A stretch of DNA of 64,000 bases from Rubrobacter tropicus (GCF_011492945.1 NZ_CP045119.1:3782001-3846000); one strand, 5' to 3'; shown: positions 15,527-23,240, counted from the stretch's first letter. The notes: a model not told the origin generated them from the letters alone. A program made the numbers and translations.

Positions 15527-16209
15527 CGGCCGAACCTGTAGCCGACCCCACGCACCGTCCGGATGTGACAGGGGTTCGCGGGGTCGTCCTCGATCTTTTT
15601 GCGCAGGTTCGCCACATGTACGTCCACCACGTGCTCGTCGCCGAAATAGGTCTCGCCCCAGACGCGCCTCAGCAACTGCCCGCGGGTGAAGACCATGCCA
15701 GGCCGGGACACCAGGGCCGCCAGGAGGTCGAACTCCAGGGCCGTCAGACTTACCTCCGCGCCCCCCGACCGCACCTCCCGACGCCCGGGGTCTATGGTGA
15801 GGTCTCCGAAGCTGAGCGGCGCCTCGGCGGCCTCCGCACCGCGATCCCGCGGTCTTCGCAGCATGGCCCTGATGCGGGCCACGAGCTCGCCGGGAGAGAA
15901 GGGTTTGGTCAGGTAGTCGTCGGCGCCCGCGGAGAGGCCGACTATCTTGTCCACCTCCTCCGCGCGGGCGGTCAGCATGATCACGTACGCGTCCGAGAAG
16001 CGCCTCAACTCTCCCAAAACCCGTGTACCGTCCAATCCGGGCAGCATCCAGTCCAGGACCACGAGATCCGGCCCCACCCGCCGGGCCACCTCGAGGGCCT
16101 CGGGACCGTCGAGGGCCTCGTGGACCTCGAAACCCTCACGTTCGAGGTAACCGCGCAAGAGGTTCACGAGGTTCTTCTCGTCGTCGACTACCAAGACCCG
16201 AACGCTCAT
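15523..16209 (-). CDS. OmpR/PhoB-family response regulator
   Basis: The 228-aa protein has a receiver domain (VLVVDDEKNLVNLLRGYL, phosphoacceptor D53 in VVLDWMLPGLDG, K in YLTKPFSPGELVARI) and a C-terminal winged helix (SLTALEFDLLAALVSRPGMV, then RVWGETYFGDEHVVDVHVAN and a final VGYRFG). It is cotranscribed with the kinase at 14393-15526. PhoB-type regulators bind direct repeats of 11 bp. TTGA arrays with that period flank this gene pair at 14360-14396 and 17348-17384. I therefore assign those sites to it, as an inference from position. Confidence 0.93.
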   Translation of the reverse strand: MSVRVLVVDDEKNLVNLLRGYLEREGFEVHEALDGPEALEVARRVGPDLVVLDWMLPGLDGTRVLGELRRFSDAYVIMLTARAEEVDKIVGLSAGADDYLTKPFSPGELVARIRAMLRRPRDRGAEAAEAPLSFGDLTIDPGRREVRSGGAEVSLTALEFDLLAALVSRPGMVFTRGQLLRRVWGETYFGDEHVVDVHVANLRKKIEDDPANPCHIRTVRGVGYRFGR

Positions 16210-16325
16210 GCCACCATTCTAACCATCGCGTGCCCGGTTCCACGCCTGCGCGAACTTCTTCGCCAACCCGCAACCGCCAAGGAGGACCCGACCAGCGGCC
16301 CCTTTCTTCTAATGCCTGGGAGCCT

Positions 16326-17018
16326 CTAGTGCGTCGCCTCTTCCCCCTCCATGCCTACGAAGGCTCCGTGCCAGGTGTGGTACCAGACCTCTCCGGAGTA
16401 CCCGTTGACGCTGAGCATCCCGGTCACCTCGCCGTCGCGCTCGGTGTGCAGGGTGTAGTAGCCGTAAAAGGTGTCCGGCTTCTCCGCCTCCGTACCGGGC
16501 GAGACCCGGTCGAGGTAATCTTCGGCGATCTTCCGGGCTTGCTCTGGGGTCACGGGCATCTCGTCGGACGGCGTCCCGGGTATCCTCTGCGGGGGGCCGT
16601 TCACCGTGCCGTTTCCGCCCGCGCCCATCATGGGCCCCATGCCGCCGGACATCATGCCGTATTTGGTGTTCCACATCATGTTCGGCCCCGGCTCAGGGTA
16701 GACTTGGCCCGTGCGTTTGTCTATCAGGAGCTCCATCGCGTAGATACCGGTGCCGGATTCTCTGACCTCAGCGTAGTAGTTGCTCGAGAACTCCATCACC
16801 TCCCCCACCTCGAGGTCGGCGTTGCCGTAGCCTTCCACGGCCCGTTCGAAAGTCTCTCTGGCCTCCGGGAGACTCTCGACGCTGCTCGCAGACGAGAAAG
16901 GGTTGCCGCGCGCGGCAAAGGCGCTCGCCAGGATCGCAAGGACCACCGCGGCGGCCATCATCCCGAGCCCGGCCAGGAGGAGGCCCCTGCCCCTTCGTGT
17001 TCCGTGGGCGGTGGCCAT
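16326..17018 (-). CDS. Membrane-anchored PepSY-like protein with Met/Gly-rich centre
   Basis: The start at 17018 lies one base after the SHOCT stop (GGTGCCTAGGATG), so translation is coupled. The 230-aa product has an N-terminal membrane helix (LLLAGLGMMAAAVVLAILAS). It is followed by a domain with FERAVEGYGNADLEVGEVME, a beta strand ELLIDKRTGQVYPEPGPNMM, a Met/Gly segment (MMSGGMGPMMGAGGNG) and a second alpha/beta repeat ending LSVNGYSGEVWYHTWHGAFV. The arrangement is like tandem PepSY domains, which occur in extracytoplasmic sensors and protease inhibitors. It shares the TTGA-controlled operon with the SHOCT protein. A role in metal sensing or envelope quality control is possible. Confidence 0.7.
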   Translation of the reverse strand: MATAHGTRRGRGLLLAGLGMMAAAVVLAILASAFAARGNPFSSASSVESLPEARETFERAVEGYGNADLEVGEVMEFSSNYYAEVRESGTGIYAMELLIDKRTGQVYPEPGPNMMWNTKYGMMSGGMGPMMGAGGNGTVNGPPQRIPGTPSDEMPVTPEQARKIAEDYLDRVSPGTEAEKPDTFYGYYTLHTERDGEVTGMLSVNGYSGEVWYHTWHGAFVGMEGEEATH

Positions 17019-17019
17019 C

Positions 17020-17289
17020 CTAGGCACCCCCGTGCAATATCCGGCGCCGCTCCTCGTACTCCTCGGCATCGATCTCGCCGCGGGCGAAGCGGCCCCTGAG
17101 GATCTCCTCGGCCGATTGCGTACCACGTTCAAGAGGCTCGCCGCCCGTCCGCGCGCCCGGGAAGATGCGCATCACGGCCCAGACTATGAGGGTCAGCAGG
17201 CCGCCCCAGAACAGCAGCGCGACGATCATCCACAGCCAGCCGAAAGCGCCCCAGCCGCCCATCATTCCGCCGTCCCAACCGCCCATCAT
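17020..17289 (-). CDS. SHOCT-domain membrane protein
   Basis: An 89-aa protein with a Met/Trp/Gly-rich start (MMGGWDGGMMGGWGAFGW), one membrane helix (MIVALLFWGGLLTLIVWAVM) and a complete C-terminal SHOCT motif (AEEILRGRFARGEIDAEEYE). Paralogs lie at 14069-14299 and 32384-32626. All three start with MMGG, have a single helix and end in SHOCT, and all follow a TTGA array. SHOCT modules are thought to mediate oligomerisation or membrane-proximal contacts. The Met-rich end could face the outside and bind soft metal. Stop and next start are separated by one base. Confidence 0.88.
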   Translation of the reverse strand: MMGGWDGGMMGGWGAFGWLWMIVALLFWGGLLTLIVWAVMRIFPGARTGGEPLERGTQSAEEILRGRFARGEIDAEEYEERRRILHGGA

Positions 17290-17330
17290 GGCCGATCACT
17301 TCCTTTCTCCTCGGTCTCCTTTACGTCCCG

Positions 17331-17384
17331 AGTGTAGGGTGCGGAGGTCAAGCCCAGATCCGGACAGGGTCAATGTTCGATCAA
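17331..17384 (-). promoter_or_regulatory. TTGA-type 11-bp direct-repeat array with -10
   Basis: Plus-strand TCAA starts at 17348, 17370 and 17381, with a degenerate TCCG at 17359: period 11 bp. Eleven bases separate it from TACACT on minus (17331-17336). It lies 42 bp upstream of the SHOCT start at 17289 and drives SHOCT plus the PepSY-like gene. Confidence 0.7.
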
Positions 17385-17471
17385 AATCCCCTGTGTCCTC
17401 TGAAGTACCTCCAGGGTAGAACGCCGTCGCCGCAACATTCGAAGCGGCCCTGCCCTCTCGAAAGCTGAGGG

Positions 17472-17966
17472 TCAGGTGCCCCCGTGCGCCGGGTGGGCCG
17501 GCTCGCAGGCCATCTTGCGCTGGCGGCGGATCTTGAGCGCCAGGTAGATGATCCCGGCGAGGTTCATGACGATCCCGACCCACAGCAGCGGCGTCTTGTA
17601 CGCGTTCAGGAACACGGCCGCCCCCGAGAGGCCGACGATCGGCAACACGTCGGTCAGGTGGTGGGCGCAGCAGGCGAGCATCGCCGCCGTGCTGGTTCCC
17701 GTGCTCGCGGCGACGCCGCCGGCCGCCGCGCGGCTGTGCATCCCGCGCAGGTAGACGAAGAGACCCACCTGGGTGCCGAACCCCGCCACGATGGCCCCGA
17801 CGAAAGGCAAATCTTCGCCGAGCTGCTGGACGGCGTGCGTCCAGCCCTGCGCCACGGTGATGACGCCCAGGTAGAAGACGATAAGCGCGAGGGCGGCAAG
17901 AGCCCCGAAGACAGCTGGACGCAGGAGTCGTGGCCCACCCGACAACCCCGTTCCTACAAATTCCAT
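17472..17966 (-). CDS. Four-helix membrane protein with a CC-HH motif
   Basis: A 164-aa integral membrane protein with four to five hydrophobic segments. A conserved-looking stretch, AAMLACCAHHLTDVLPIVGL, places two Cys and two His at a membrane edge, a good soft-metal site. The C-terminus is basic and cytoplasmic (KIRRQRKMACEPAHPAHGGT). Its start overlaps the end of the lipoprotein gene by 13 bp, and both follow the 54-aa membrane protein in an operon led by a TCAG array. I do not recognise a named family. Copper handling or transport is a guess from motif and context. Confidence 0.7.
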   Translation of the reverse strand: MEFVGTGLSGGPRLLRPAVFGALAALALIVFYLGVITVAQGWTHAVQQLGEDLPFVGAIVAGFGTQVGLFVYLRGMHSRAAAGGVAASTGTSTAAMLACCAHHLTDVLPIVGLSGAAVFLNAYKTPLLWVGIVMNLAGIIYLALKIRRQRKMACEPAHPAHGGT

Positions 17967-18454
17967 TCGAAGCTCCTCTCGGGCACGCCCGCCACGTCGC
18001 GGATGATCAGCGTGATCTCCCTGGTGTCTCTACCGATCACGGCGCCACCGTCTGAGGCCTTCTCGGGAAAACTCAACTTCCCTTCTCGGTGGTGCCCGCC
18101 CTTCGGCGCAGCCCACGCCCTGGCCCGGACCTCCTGCCCGCCATCGTTGCGCAGCACCGCGAGCTTCCTGAGATCGTAGCCGTCGAGGTCCACGGAATGC
18201 GTGTCCATCGTCACGTCGAACGTGGGTCCGGCGTCCCTGCCTTCCCACACAACCTTGATGGTCACTTCGCCACTCTCGTTCGTCCTGGTCGCGGCGCCCT
18301 GCTTCGCCACCCCGTTCCCGGCTTCCGAGAACGAATCGTCGGGCGACTTCGTCGCCCCGCACCCCGAGAACTCCAGCGCGAGCGCGATGAGCAGGCCGGT
18401 GACCGCCAGCGCCCGAAAGGGACGCCCGGACCATTTCCAGAGCGCCTCAGGCAT
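17954..18454 (-). CDS. Lipoprotein, unknown function
   Basis: The start at 18454 is chosen because AGGAG lies 6 nt before it and it overlaps the upstream stop (ATGCCTGA). The 166-aa protein has an N-terminal signal with a lipobox (ALEFSGC) giving a lipid-modified Cys. The rest is a mostly beta domain (GEVTIKVVWEGRDAGPTFDV, MDTHSVDLDGYDL) that would face outward. It resembles small Ig-like exported domains but I cannot name it. The C-terminal FEWNL overlaps the next gene. It belongs to the TCAG-controlled operon at 18.6-17.5 kb. Confidence 0.7.
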   Translation of the reverse strand: MPEALWKWSGRPFRALAVTGLLIALALEFSGCGATKSPDDSFSEAGNGVAKQGAATRTNESGEVTIKVVWEGRDAGPTFDVTMDTHSVDLDGYDLRKLAVLRNDGGQEVRARAWAAPKGGHHREGKLSFPEKASDGGAVIGRDTREITLIIRDVAGVPERSFEWNL

Positions 18455-18611
18455 CCCTGCTCCTGGCGGGAGAGGTAACCACATCGCCTGCCTTCTCACC
18501 CCGAATGGCCTTGACTACGGTGTATATCAGGCTGCCCACCGCCAGCAGGAACAGGGCGACCGGCAGGATGACGAGTAGCACCACGGCCAGGAGGACAAAC
18601 ACCAGCTCCAT
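18447..18611 (-). CDS. Small single-helix membrane protein, 54 aa
   Basis: The start is ATG 18611 behind AAGGAG with 9-nt spacing. An in-frame start at 18689 lies upstream of the predicted -10 and is rejected. The protein is one or two long hydrophobic helices (MELVFVLLAVVLLVILPVAL, LLAVGSLIYTVVKAIRG) with a short cytoplasmic tail. It is the first gene behind the TCAG array at 18695-18732. It overlaps the lipoprotein start by 8 nt. No family is known to me. It may stabilise or anchor the following proteins. Confidence 0.65.
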   Translation of the reverse strand: MELVFVLLAVVLLVILPVALFLLAVGSLIYTVVKAIRGEKAGDVVTSPARSRDA

Positions 18612-18678
18612 GTCGTTCGTCTCCTTCCGCCGGACCCTTCGCGGTCGTCCACGGTCAGCTCCGGCTGTCTCTGTCTGG

Positions 18679-18732
18679 AGGTTAACCACCCGTGCTGAAG
18701 AAGCCCTGAAGCGATCCTGAGCGTATGCTGAA
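18679..18732 (-). promoter_or_regulatory. TCAG array A (four 11-bp direct repeats plus -10)
   Basis: Plus-strand CTGAA/CTGAG pentamers start at 18695, 18706, 18717 and 18728. Exactly 10 bp separates the array from TAACCT on minus (18679-18684). It drives the operon 18611 to 17472. The divergent thioredoxin-like gene at 18825 could share the site. Confidence 0.75.
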
Positions 18733-18824
18733 AGAGAAGGAGAATGACGACACCGGTCAAAGCAACCATACGAGAGCCCTGGTCTAATCGGGTTCTCGGT
18801 CGACAGGGACGAAAGAAAGGGGCG

Positions 18825-19148
18825 ATGGTGAAGGTAGAGGTCCTGTACTTCGACGGCTGCCCGACGTACCGGGAGGCGGAGGAGACCCTGAGGGAGGTGC
18901 TTGCGGAGGCGGGCGCGGGTGCCGGCGTGGCGCTTGTCGCCGTGAACACCGACGAGGAGGCCGAGAGACTACGCTTTCCGGGGAGCCCGACGATCCGGGT
19001 GGAGGGCGAGGATCTGTTCCCAGCCGGCGAGCGGGGGGAATGGCGACTGGGCTGCCGGGTCTACGCCACCCCGGAAGGGTTGAAGGGTTCGCCGACAAAG
19101 GAGATGCTCAGGCAGGCGCTGGAGCGCGCCGCCGTCTTGCCCTCCTGA
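18825..19148 (+). CDS. Thioredoxin-fold protein of the DF-family (seleno)protein type
   Basis: The start at 18825 has AAAGGGG ahead of it. The 107-aa protein begins KVEVLYFDGCPTYREAEETL, where GCPTY replaces a thioredoxin CxxC by a single Cys. It ends with a beta-alpha unit around FPGSPTIRVEGEDLFPAGE, including the cis-Pro region (GSPT). This is the small single-Cys thioredoxin-like group often annotated as DF-family proteins and found with mercury or thiol-stress genes. It is convergent with the CsoR-like gene. A Met/Cys redox or metal-thiol role is likely; substrate is unknown. Confidence 0.7.
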   Translation: MVKVEVLYFDGCPTYREAEETLREVLAEAGAGAGVALVAVNTDEEAERLRFPGSPTIRVEGEDLFPAGERGEWRLGCRVYATPEGLKGSPTKEMLRQALERAAVLPS

Positions 19149-19248
19149 CGGGTCGCGAGCGCCACGCGATGGTAGGGGTGACCGTAGCGGGCATGCGTCC
19201 TGGACGTCTACGGTTCGCGTGGGCTGCCAGGGCGCGTTTGCCCGGCCT

Positions 19249-19629
19249 CTACGTGTCCCGCGATGCGCCCTCCCTCCCCTCCCCGCGGCCCTCCTTCGCT
19301 CGTATCGGCAGGATGCGCTCGACGGCGGACGCGAGCTCGTCCACGGTCTCGTCGGGTCCGAGGTCGTTCCCGGCGGCGCCGTGCAGACGGTGACCAGCAT
19401 GGTACTGAAGGACTAGCAGCGCGACCTTCTCCGACGCGGCGGCTACGGCCCCGATCTGGGTGAGGATATCCGCGCACGGGGCATCCTCCTCGACCATGCG
19501 TTGCACGCCACGCACCTGCCCTTCTATCCGCCGCAGGCGTATCTTCAGCTTCTCCCTGTCGTCCGCGCCGATGCAGGCCTCACCCGGCCGCCCGAAGTCC
19601 CGCTCCCCGTCGTGCGCGATGGGACTCAC
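19249..19629 (-). CDS. CsoR/RcnR-family metal-sensitive repressor with an altered metal site
   Basis: A 126-aa all-helical DUF156 protein. REKLKIRLRRIEGQVRGVQR is the family signature, and the ligand helices read CADILTQIGAVAAASEKVAL and LQYHAGHRLHG. Copper-sensing CsoR uses Cys, His and Cys at relative positions 0, +25 and +29. Here C52 and H77 are present, but position +29 is Arg81; the nearest extra ligand is H80. The canonical Cu(I) trigonal site is therefore incomplete, and another metal, another signal or loss of sensing is possible. It is the last gene of the long copper-ATPase operon and starts 1 bp after the methyltransferase stop. Confidence 0.88.
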   Translation of the reverse strand: MSPIAHDGERDFGRPGEACIGADDREKLKIRLRRIEGQVRGVQRMVEEDAPCADILTQIGAVAAASEKVALLVLQYHAGHRLHGAAGNDLGPDETVDELASAVERILPIRAKEGRGEGREGASRDT

Positions 19630-19630
19630 C

Positions 19631-20284
19631 TCACACCGCTTTCCGGTTAGCGCGGCGCAGGCGCGGGAAAAAGGCAGGGACGAGCGCGGCGTACCTTTCG
19701 TACTCCTCGCCGAATTCCTCCCTCACCTCCCGCTCCTCGCGGCGGGCAAGCCTAACGTACATCATCACCAGCACGGGGAACATGGCGAGCGTGATGAGCG
19801 TCGGCCACTGCATCAGGAAACCGAACATGATCAGGACGAAGCCAGCGTACTGCGGGTGGCGCACGCGGGCGTAGGGGCCCGTCGTGGCGAGCCGCTTCTC
19901 ACGCTGCGCCCTGTAGAGCACGTTCCAGGAGGCGGAGAGCAGAATGAAGCCGGCGGCGATGACCACGTTGCTCAGGACGTGCAGCGGGTTCAGGTGCGGG
20001 TTCCCCTCCCACCCGAGAAGCACCTCCCACAGGTGGCCGTTCGCGTGCGAGAACGGGTCGATACCGGGGTAGCGGCTGCCGAGCCATCCGGAGAGCAGGT
20101 AGATCGTGAGCGGGAAACCGTACATCTCCGTGAAGAGCGCCACCAGAAACGCAGAGAAGGCGCCGAAGGAACGCCAGTCGCGCTTCGTACGCGGTCGCGC
20201 GAAGCTGAAGGCAAAGATGATGAAAATCGCCGAGTTGATTATGACGAGCAGCCAGAGGCCGTAAGCGGGCGAATCGGAGATCAT
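19631..20284 (-). CDS. Isoprenylcysteine carboxyl methyltransferase-family membrane protein
   Basis: A 217-aa integral membrane protein with about five helices and the C-terminal ICMT/PEMT signature: TTGPYARVRHPQYAGFVLIM, then RREEREVREEFGEEYERYAA. These residues bind S-adenosylmethionine. Bacterial members methylate unidentified membrane substrates and are common beside heavy-metal ATPases, as here. The start overlaps the end of the His-tailed small membrane protein by 4 nt. It probably acts with the cyclopropane synthase in the same operon to modify the membrane during metal stress; that is inference. Confidence 0.85.
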   Translation of the reverse strand: MISDSPAYGLWLLVIINSAIFIIFAFSFARPRTKRDWRSFGAFSAFLVALFTEMYGFPLTIYLLSGWLGSRYPGIDPFSHANGHLWEVLLGWEGNPHLNPLHVLSNVVIAAGFILLSASWNVLYRAQREKRLATTGPYARVRHPQYAGFVLIMFGFLMQWPTLITLAMFPVLVMMYVRLARREEREVREEFGEEYERYAALVPAFFPRLRRANRKAV

Positions 20285-20523
20285 CGCGTACCCTCCTTAG
20301 GCGGCTTTACACGTTCATCGTCGTCGGCCGAATGTCCGCCGTGCCCTCCATGTCCGCCGTGCCCCCTGTGCATGAAGAGGTGGAACACGATGAAGAGCGC
20401 CACCAGCGCGTACGGCAGGAACCCGGAGAGATGGACCCTGTGCTCCAGGACCAGAAAGAAACCGGCGACGGCGAGGGAGGCTAGCAGGACCACCCCCGCG
20501 CGGGAGCGCAAGAAGGCGATCAT
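20281..20523 (-). CDS. Small membrane protein with a His/Gly tail (DUF2933-like)
   Basis: An 80-aa protein with two hydrophobic helices (AGVVLLASLAVAGFFLVLEH, LPYALVALFIVFHLFMH) and a [11 protein letters not shown] tail that can bind Cu, Ni or Zn. The shape matches DUF2933 proteins found beside copper ATPases. It overlaps both neighbours by 4 nt (cyclopropane synthase before, methyltransferase after), so translation is coupled along the operon. The four-His tail probably faces the cytoplasm. Confidence 0.75.
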   Translation of the reverse strand: MIAFLRSRAGVVLLASLAVAGFFLVLEHRVHLSGFLPYALVALFIVFHLFMHRGHGGHGGHGGHSADDDERVKPPKEGTR

Positions 20524-21923
20524 CGCGTACCTCCGTTCGTCGCGGGGCGGACCGTCACCCGGTACAGGTCTTCCCGCGTGGGCGGCAACGGGCAGAGTCC
20601 GTCCTCGCCCGTTCTGCAGAAGAGCGTCTGGGTGACGCCGATCCGGCCCGTCGCGAACGCCCGCGCGCAGGCCGCCATGTAGAGCCTCCAGATCCGGTAG
20701 GTCCGCTCGCCCGCCAACCGCGCAGCCTCCTCGTGCCGGTCTTCGAGGCGCCGCACCCAGTGTCGTAGCGTCAACGCGTAGTGCTCGCGCAAGCTCTCCA
20801 GGTCGCGCGCCTCGAATCCGGCGTCTTCGGCGTAACGCAACGCTTCTCCCGGCGTCACCAACTCCCCGTCCGGGAAGACGTGGCGCTGGAGGAAGGAGGT
20901 CCTCGGTGCGAGCGCCCTCCCCAGGGCCCGCCTGGGCGCAGAGACCGGGGAGAGGAGGACGATGCCGTGGTTCATGAAGAAGCCTCCGGGTTTCGTGAGC
21001 CGGTAGGACCCTGAGAAGTAGGCCGGGAGCCTCGTGCGACCGACGTGCTCGAACATGCCCACGCTGGCGACCTTGTCGAAGGCGATGCCCCGCGGGAGGT
21101 CCCTGTAGTCACACACCTCGACGCGGCACCTGTCCTCCAGGCCGGCCTCGCCGATGCGGCGGCGGGCCAGCTTCGCCTGGGGCTCGCTGAGCGTGATCCC
21201 CAGAGCTTGAACGCCATAGTTCTCGGCGGCGTGCAGCACCAGGCTCCCCCAGCCGCAGCCGATGTCCAGCAGGGTCTCCCCGGGCGTGAGGCGCAGCTTG
21301 CGGCAGATGTGGTCGAGCTTGGCCTCCTGCGCCGCGTCGATGCTCTCCGTGCCCGTCGTGAAGTAAGCGCACGAGTACACCATGCGTTCGTCCAGCCAGA
21401 GCGCGTAGAAGTCGTTGCCCACGTCGTAGTGGGAGCGCACCGCCGCGGCGTCCCGGTCCCTGGAATGGAGCCTGCCGGTCGGGTGACGCGGGACATCTCC
21501 GCCGTCACCCTGCGGTGGATAGTCGGGGGGCAGCGTGCGGAGGCGTGCCAGCAGCCGTGCGAGCACTACCGGCGACCGGAGGCGGGAGGAGATCTCGCCG
21601 GCCAGGGCCGTCGCGGCCTCCGCGTCCCCCTCCACGTCGAAGTCGTCATGCAGGAAGGCCTCGCCCAGCGCGAGCTCCGTTGGCGGCAGCAGCATTCGCC
21701 GGAGCGCCCCCGGCCGCCGCAGCACGAGGGTAAAGGAGGGCTGCTGTCCGTTATCCGGTAGCTCGACCGAGCCGTCCCACAGCCGCACGGCGAACGTCCG
21801 CACGGCAGGCGGGCCGAACAGGTTCTCCAGTACCCCTCTAGCCGTCAGCACCGCCGGCGCAGCGGTCTCGACCTCCGCTCTAGGCGCTCGTGGTTGCGCT
21901 GTTGTCGGTCCTGGTCTCCTCAC
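20520..21923 (-). CDS. cfa: Cyclopropane-fatty-acyl-phospholipid synthase
   Basis: The start at 21923 is a GTG overlapping the preceding stop (GTGA) with AGGAAGG upstream. An ATG at 22205 would bury the DUF2892 gene and is rejected. The 467-aa protein has the usual two parts: an N-terminal lipid-binding domain (residues about 20-170) and a SAM methyltransferase domain with SHYDVGNDFYALWLDERMVY, ETLLDIGCGWGSLVLHAAEN, VGMFEHVGRTRLPAYF and NHGI. It adds a methylene group to unsaturated phospholipid chains and lowers membrane permeability to protons and metals. Its place inside a copper-export operon suggests membrane protection. Confidence 0.92.
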   Translation of the reverse strand: MRRPGPTTAQPRAPRAEVETAAPAVLTARGVLENLFGPPAVRTFAVRLWDGSVELPDNGQQPSFTLVLRRPGALRRMLLPPTELALGEAFLHDDFDVEGDAEAATALAGEISSRLRSPVVLARLLARLRTLPPDYPPQGDGGDVPRHPTGRLHSRDRDAAAVRSHYDVGNDFYALWLDERMVYSCAYFTTGTESIDAAQEAKLDHICRKLRLTPGETLLDIGCGWGSLVLHAAENYGVQALGITLSEPQAKLARRRIGEAGLEDRCRVEVCDYRDLPRGIAFDKVASVGMFEHVGRTRLPAYFSGSYRLTKPGGFFMNHGIVLLSPVSAPRRALGRALAPRTSFLQRHVFPDGELVTPGEALRYAEDAGFEARDLESLREHYALTLRHWVRRLEDRHEEAARLAGERTYRIWRLYMAACARAFATGRIGVTQTLFCRTGEDGLCPLPPTREDLYRVTVRPATNGGTR

Positions 21924-22186
21924 CGCGGACGCGGCCTTCCTCGTCCCGGTCCGCCGCCAGCGCGCGCCGTGCTCCAGCCTAGCTTGTTGTACAGCGGGCA
22001 GTAGCCCGTTACTCCGGTGTAGACGAAGTCCGAACCTAGCAAGACAAGCGCCAGTCCGAGCACCCCCGCGCCTACCGAGGCCGGGACCGGCAGCAGGAGC
22101 ATCAGGCCGACGAGCGCCGCCAGTCCCCCGCCCACGATCCGCAACCAGCGTTCGGCCGTCCCCACGTTCTGTACCTTCCGCGCCAC
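21920..22186 (-). CDS. DUF2892 inner-membrane protein
   Basis: GTG 22186 follows AAGGAG with 6-nt spacing and is preferred over ATG 22213. The 88-aa product reads VQNVGTAERWLRIVGGGLAA, then two helices (LVGLMLLLPVPASVGAGVLG) and TGYCPLYNKLGWST. This is the DUF2892 fold: an N-terminal amphipathic N-V-G-x-x-E-R-x-x-R element, two membrane helices and a GYCPLY motif. Homologues are often fused to rhodaneses. In this operon it lies between the 33-aa protein and the cyclopropane synthase. The Cys may bind metal or sulfur. Confidence 0.85.
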   Translation of the reverse strand: MARKVQNVGTAERWLRIVGGGLAALVGLMLLLPVPASVGAGVLGLALVLLGSDFVYTGVTGYCPLYNKLGWSTARAGGGPGRGRPRPR

Positions 22187-22242
22187 TTCCAACTCCTTCC
22201 GGCAAGAATGCATCGACCCGTGCTCGCCTCGGGTTTCAGGCT

Positions 22243-22344
22243 CTACCTGACGATCAGCCACACGACTATCGCTATCATCGGCGCGCAGCACAGGGCCATC
22301 AACGCCCAGTGTTTCCACCCACCGCCTCCACCGCCGTGGTTCAT
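22243..22344 (-). CDS. 33-aa CC-motif membrane micro-protein
   Basis: The ATG at 22342-22344 is preceded by GGGAGGAGGTGA, one of the strongest ribosome sites in the operon, and the frame ends in TAG at 22243. The product is a Gly-rich start (MNHGGGGGGWKHW), then one helix with adjacent cysteines C19-C20 and flanking Met (ALMALCCAPMIAIVVWLIVR). Met-x2-Cys-Cys-x2-Met in a membrane helix is well suited to Cu(I). It lies between the cupredoxin gene and the DUF2892 gene. It is too short for ordinary gene callers. Copper binding is inferred. Confidence 0.7.
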   Translation of the reverse strand: MNHGGGGGGWKHWALMALCCAPMIAIVVWLIVR

Positions 22345-22366
22345 CCGTCACCTCCTCCCGGTCTTC

Positions 22367-22744
22367 CTACTCGACCACCAGCTTGCCGCGGATCATGCCC
22401 ATCTGGCAGGCAAACCCGTACTCGCCGGATTCCTCCGGAAGGAACTCCACGGACACCGTCTCTCCCTCGGGCAGGCGCGCGCTCTTGTCGAAGTCGCCGA
22501 AGACGACCATCTCCGAGCAGGCTGCGCTCTCCTCGCGTCGGAAGTTGAGACGCACGGGCTTGCCGCGCTCCACCAGGATCACGTCCGGCGTGTACCCGCC
22601 CTTGACCAGCACCATTGCTTCCTGGTATCCGCCGGAAGTTACCGGAACCCGGTAGCCTCCCCTGCGCGGCCCCCAGAAGAAAAAGGCGATGGCGGCGATG
22701 GCGGCGAGACCGCCGATAACGACCAGTACGTCTGCGGTAGTCAT
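22367..22744 (-). CDS. Membrane-anchored cupredoxin
   Basis: Start 22744 has GGGAGG 7 nt ahead; a longer frame from 22807 is not supported. The 125-aa protein has one N-terminal helix (VLVVIGGLAAIAAIAFFFWG) and a cupredoxin domain from about residue 30. Its end carries the type-1-like ligand pattern: CSEMVVFGDFDKSARLPEGE, then GEYGFACQMGMIRGKLVVE with Cys and Met. It sits directly downstream of the four-helix protein and the copper ATPase. It probably receives or delivers Cu on the outer face of the membrane for the exporter or the multicopper oxidase. Confidence 0.88.
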   Translation of the reverse strand: MTTADVLVVIGGLAAIAAIAFFFWGPRRGGYRVPVTSGGYQEAMVLVKGGYTPDVILVERGKPVRLNFRREESAACSEMVVFGDFDKSARLPEGETVSVEFLPEESGEYGFACQMGMIRGKLVVE

Positions 22745-22826
22745 GCTTGAACCTCCCTGGTCTTGTGGGGCGTCTCGACGGAGCACGTGTCCGGCAATGA
22801 CCGCCACCCGGTCCGGCAGTGGAGCC

Positions 22827-23240
22827 TCATCGGGCCACCGCCGCGAGGACGAGGGCGATGGCCCACAGGCCTGCGAGGGCCAGGAGCGGTCGCTTGAAGT
22901 CCGAGTCGATCACGACGTTCACCAGCGCCATCCAGCCGATCGAGGTCGCCCATACCAGGGCGAGAACGACCAGCGCGCCGCCTTCGCCCGAACGCAGACT
23001 GGTGTTTGCCAGGTACGCGACGAGCACCCCGGTCGAGACGATGTAGCCGCCCATCACCCAGAACACGCGCTTGAGCCATCGAGAGAGGTCGGGCGCGGCC
23101 TTTAGGAGGGCAGCCTGAGTAGTGCCCATGAAACGGGCATCCTCGGGTAGCAGGGCCGGGCGGGCGATGATGAAGTACCCGCCGATCCCGACGAGGGCGA
23201 GGCCGGAGAGGGTCAGCAGCCAGGCGGCTACCGAGGTCAC
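22827..23240 (-). CDS. Four-helix membrane protein of unknown function
   Basis: A 137-aa integral membrane protein with four hydrophobic segments ([75 protein letters not shown]). No Cys, His or Met cluster is seen, unlike its neighbours. Its start overlaps the end of the copper ATPase gene by 4 nt, so it is tightly coupled to it. It may be an accessory or assembly subunit. I do not recognise a named family. Confidence 0.65.
   Translation of the reverse strand: MTSVAAWLLTLSGLALVGIGGYFIIARPALLPEDARFMGTTQAALLKAAPDLSRWLKRVFWVMGGYIVSTGVLVAYLANTSLRSGEGGALVVLALVWATSIGWMALVNVVIDSDFKRPLLALAGLWAIALVLAAVAR

Noticed and set aside
21924-22205. Longer start for the cyclopropane synthase
   Set aside because: It would cover the DUF2892 gene in another frame, while GTG 21923 has stop overlap and a ribosome site.
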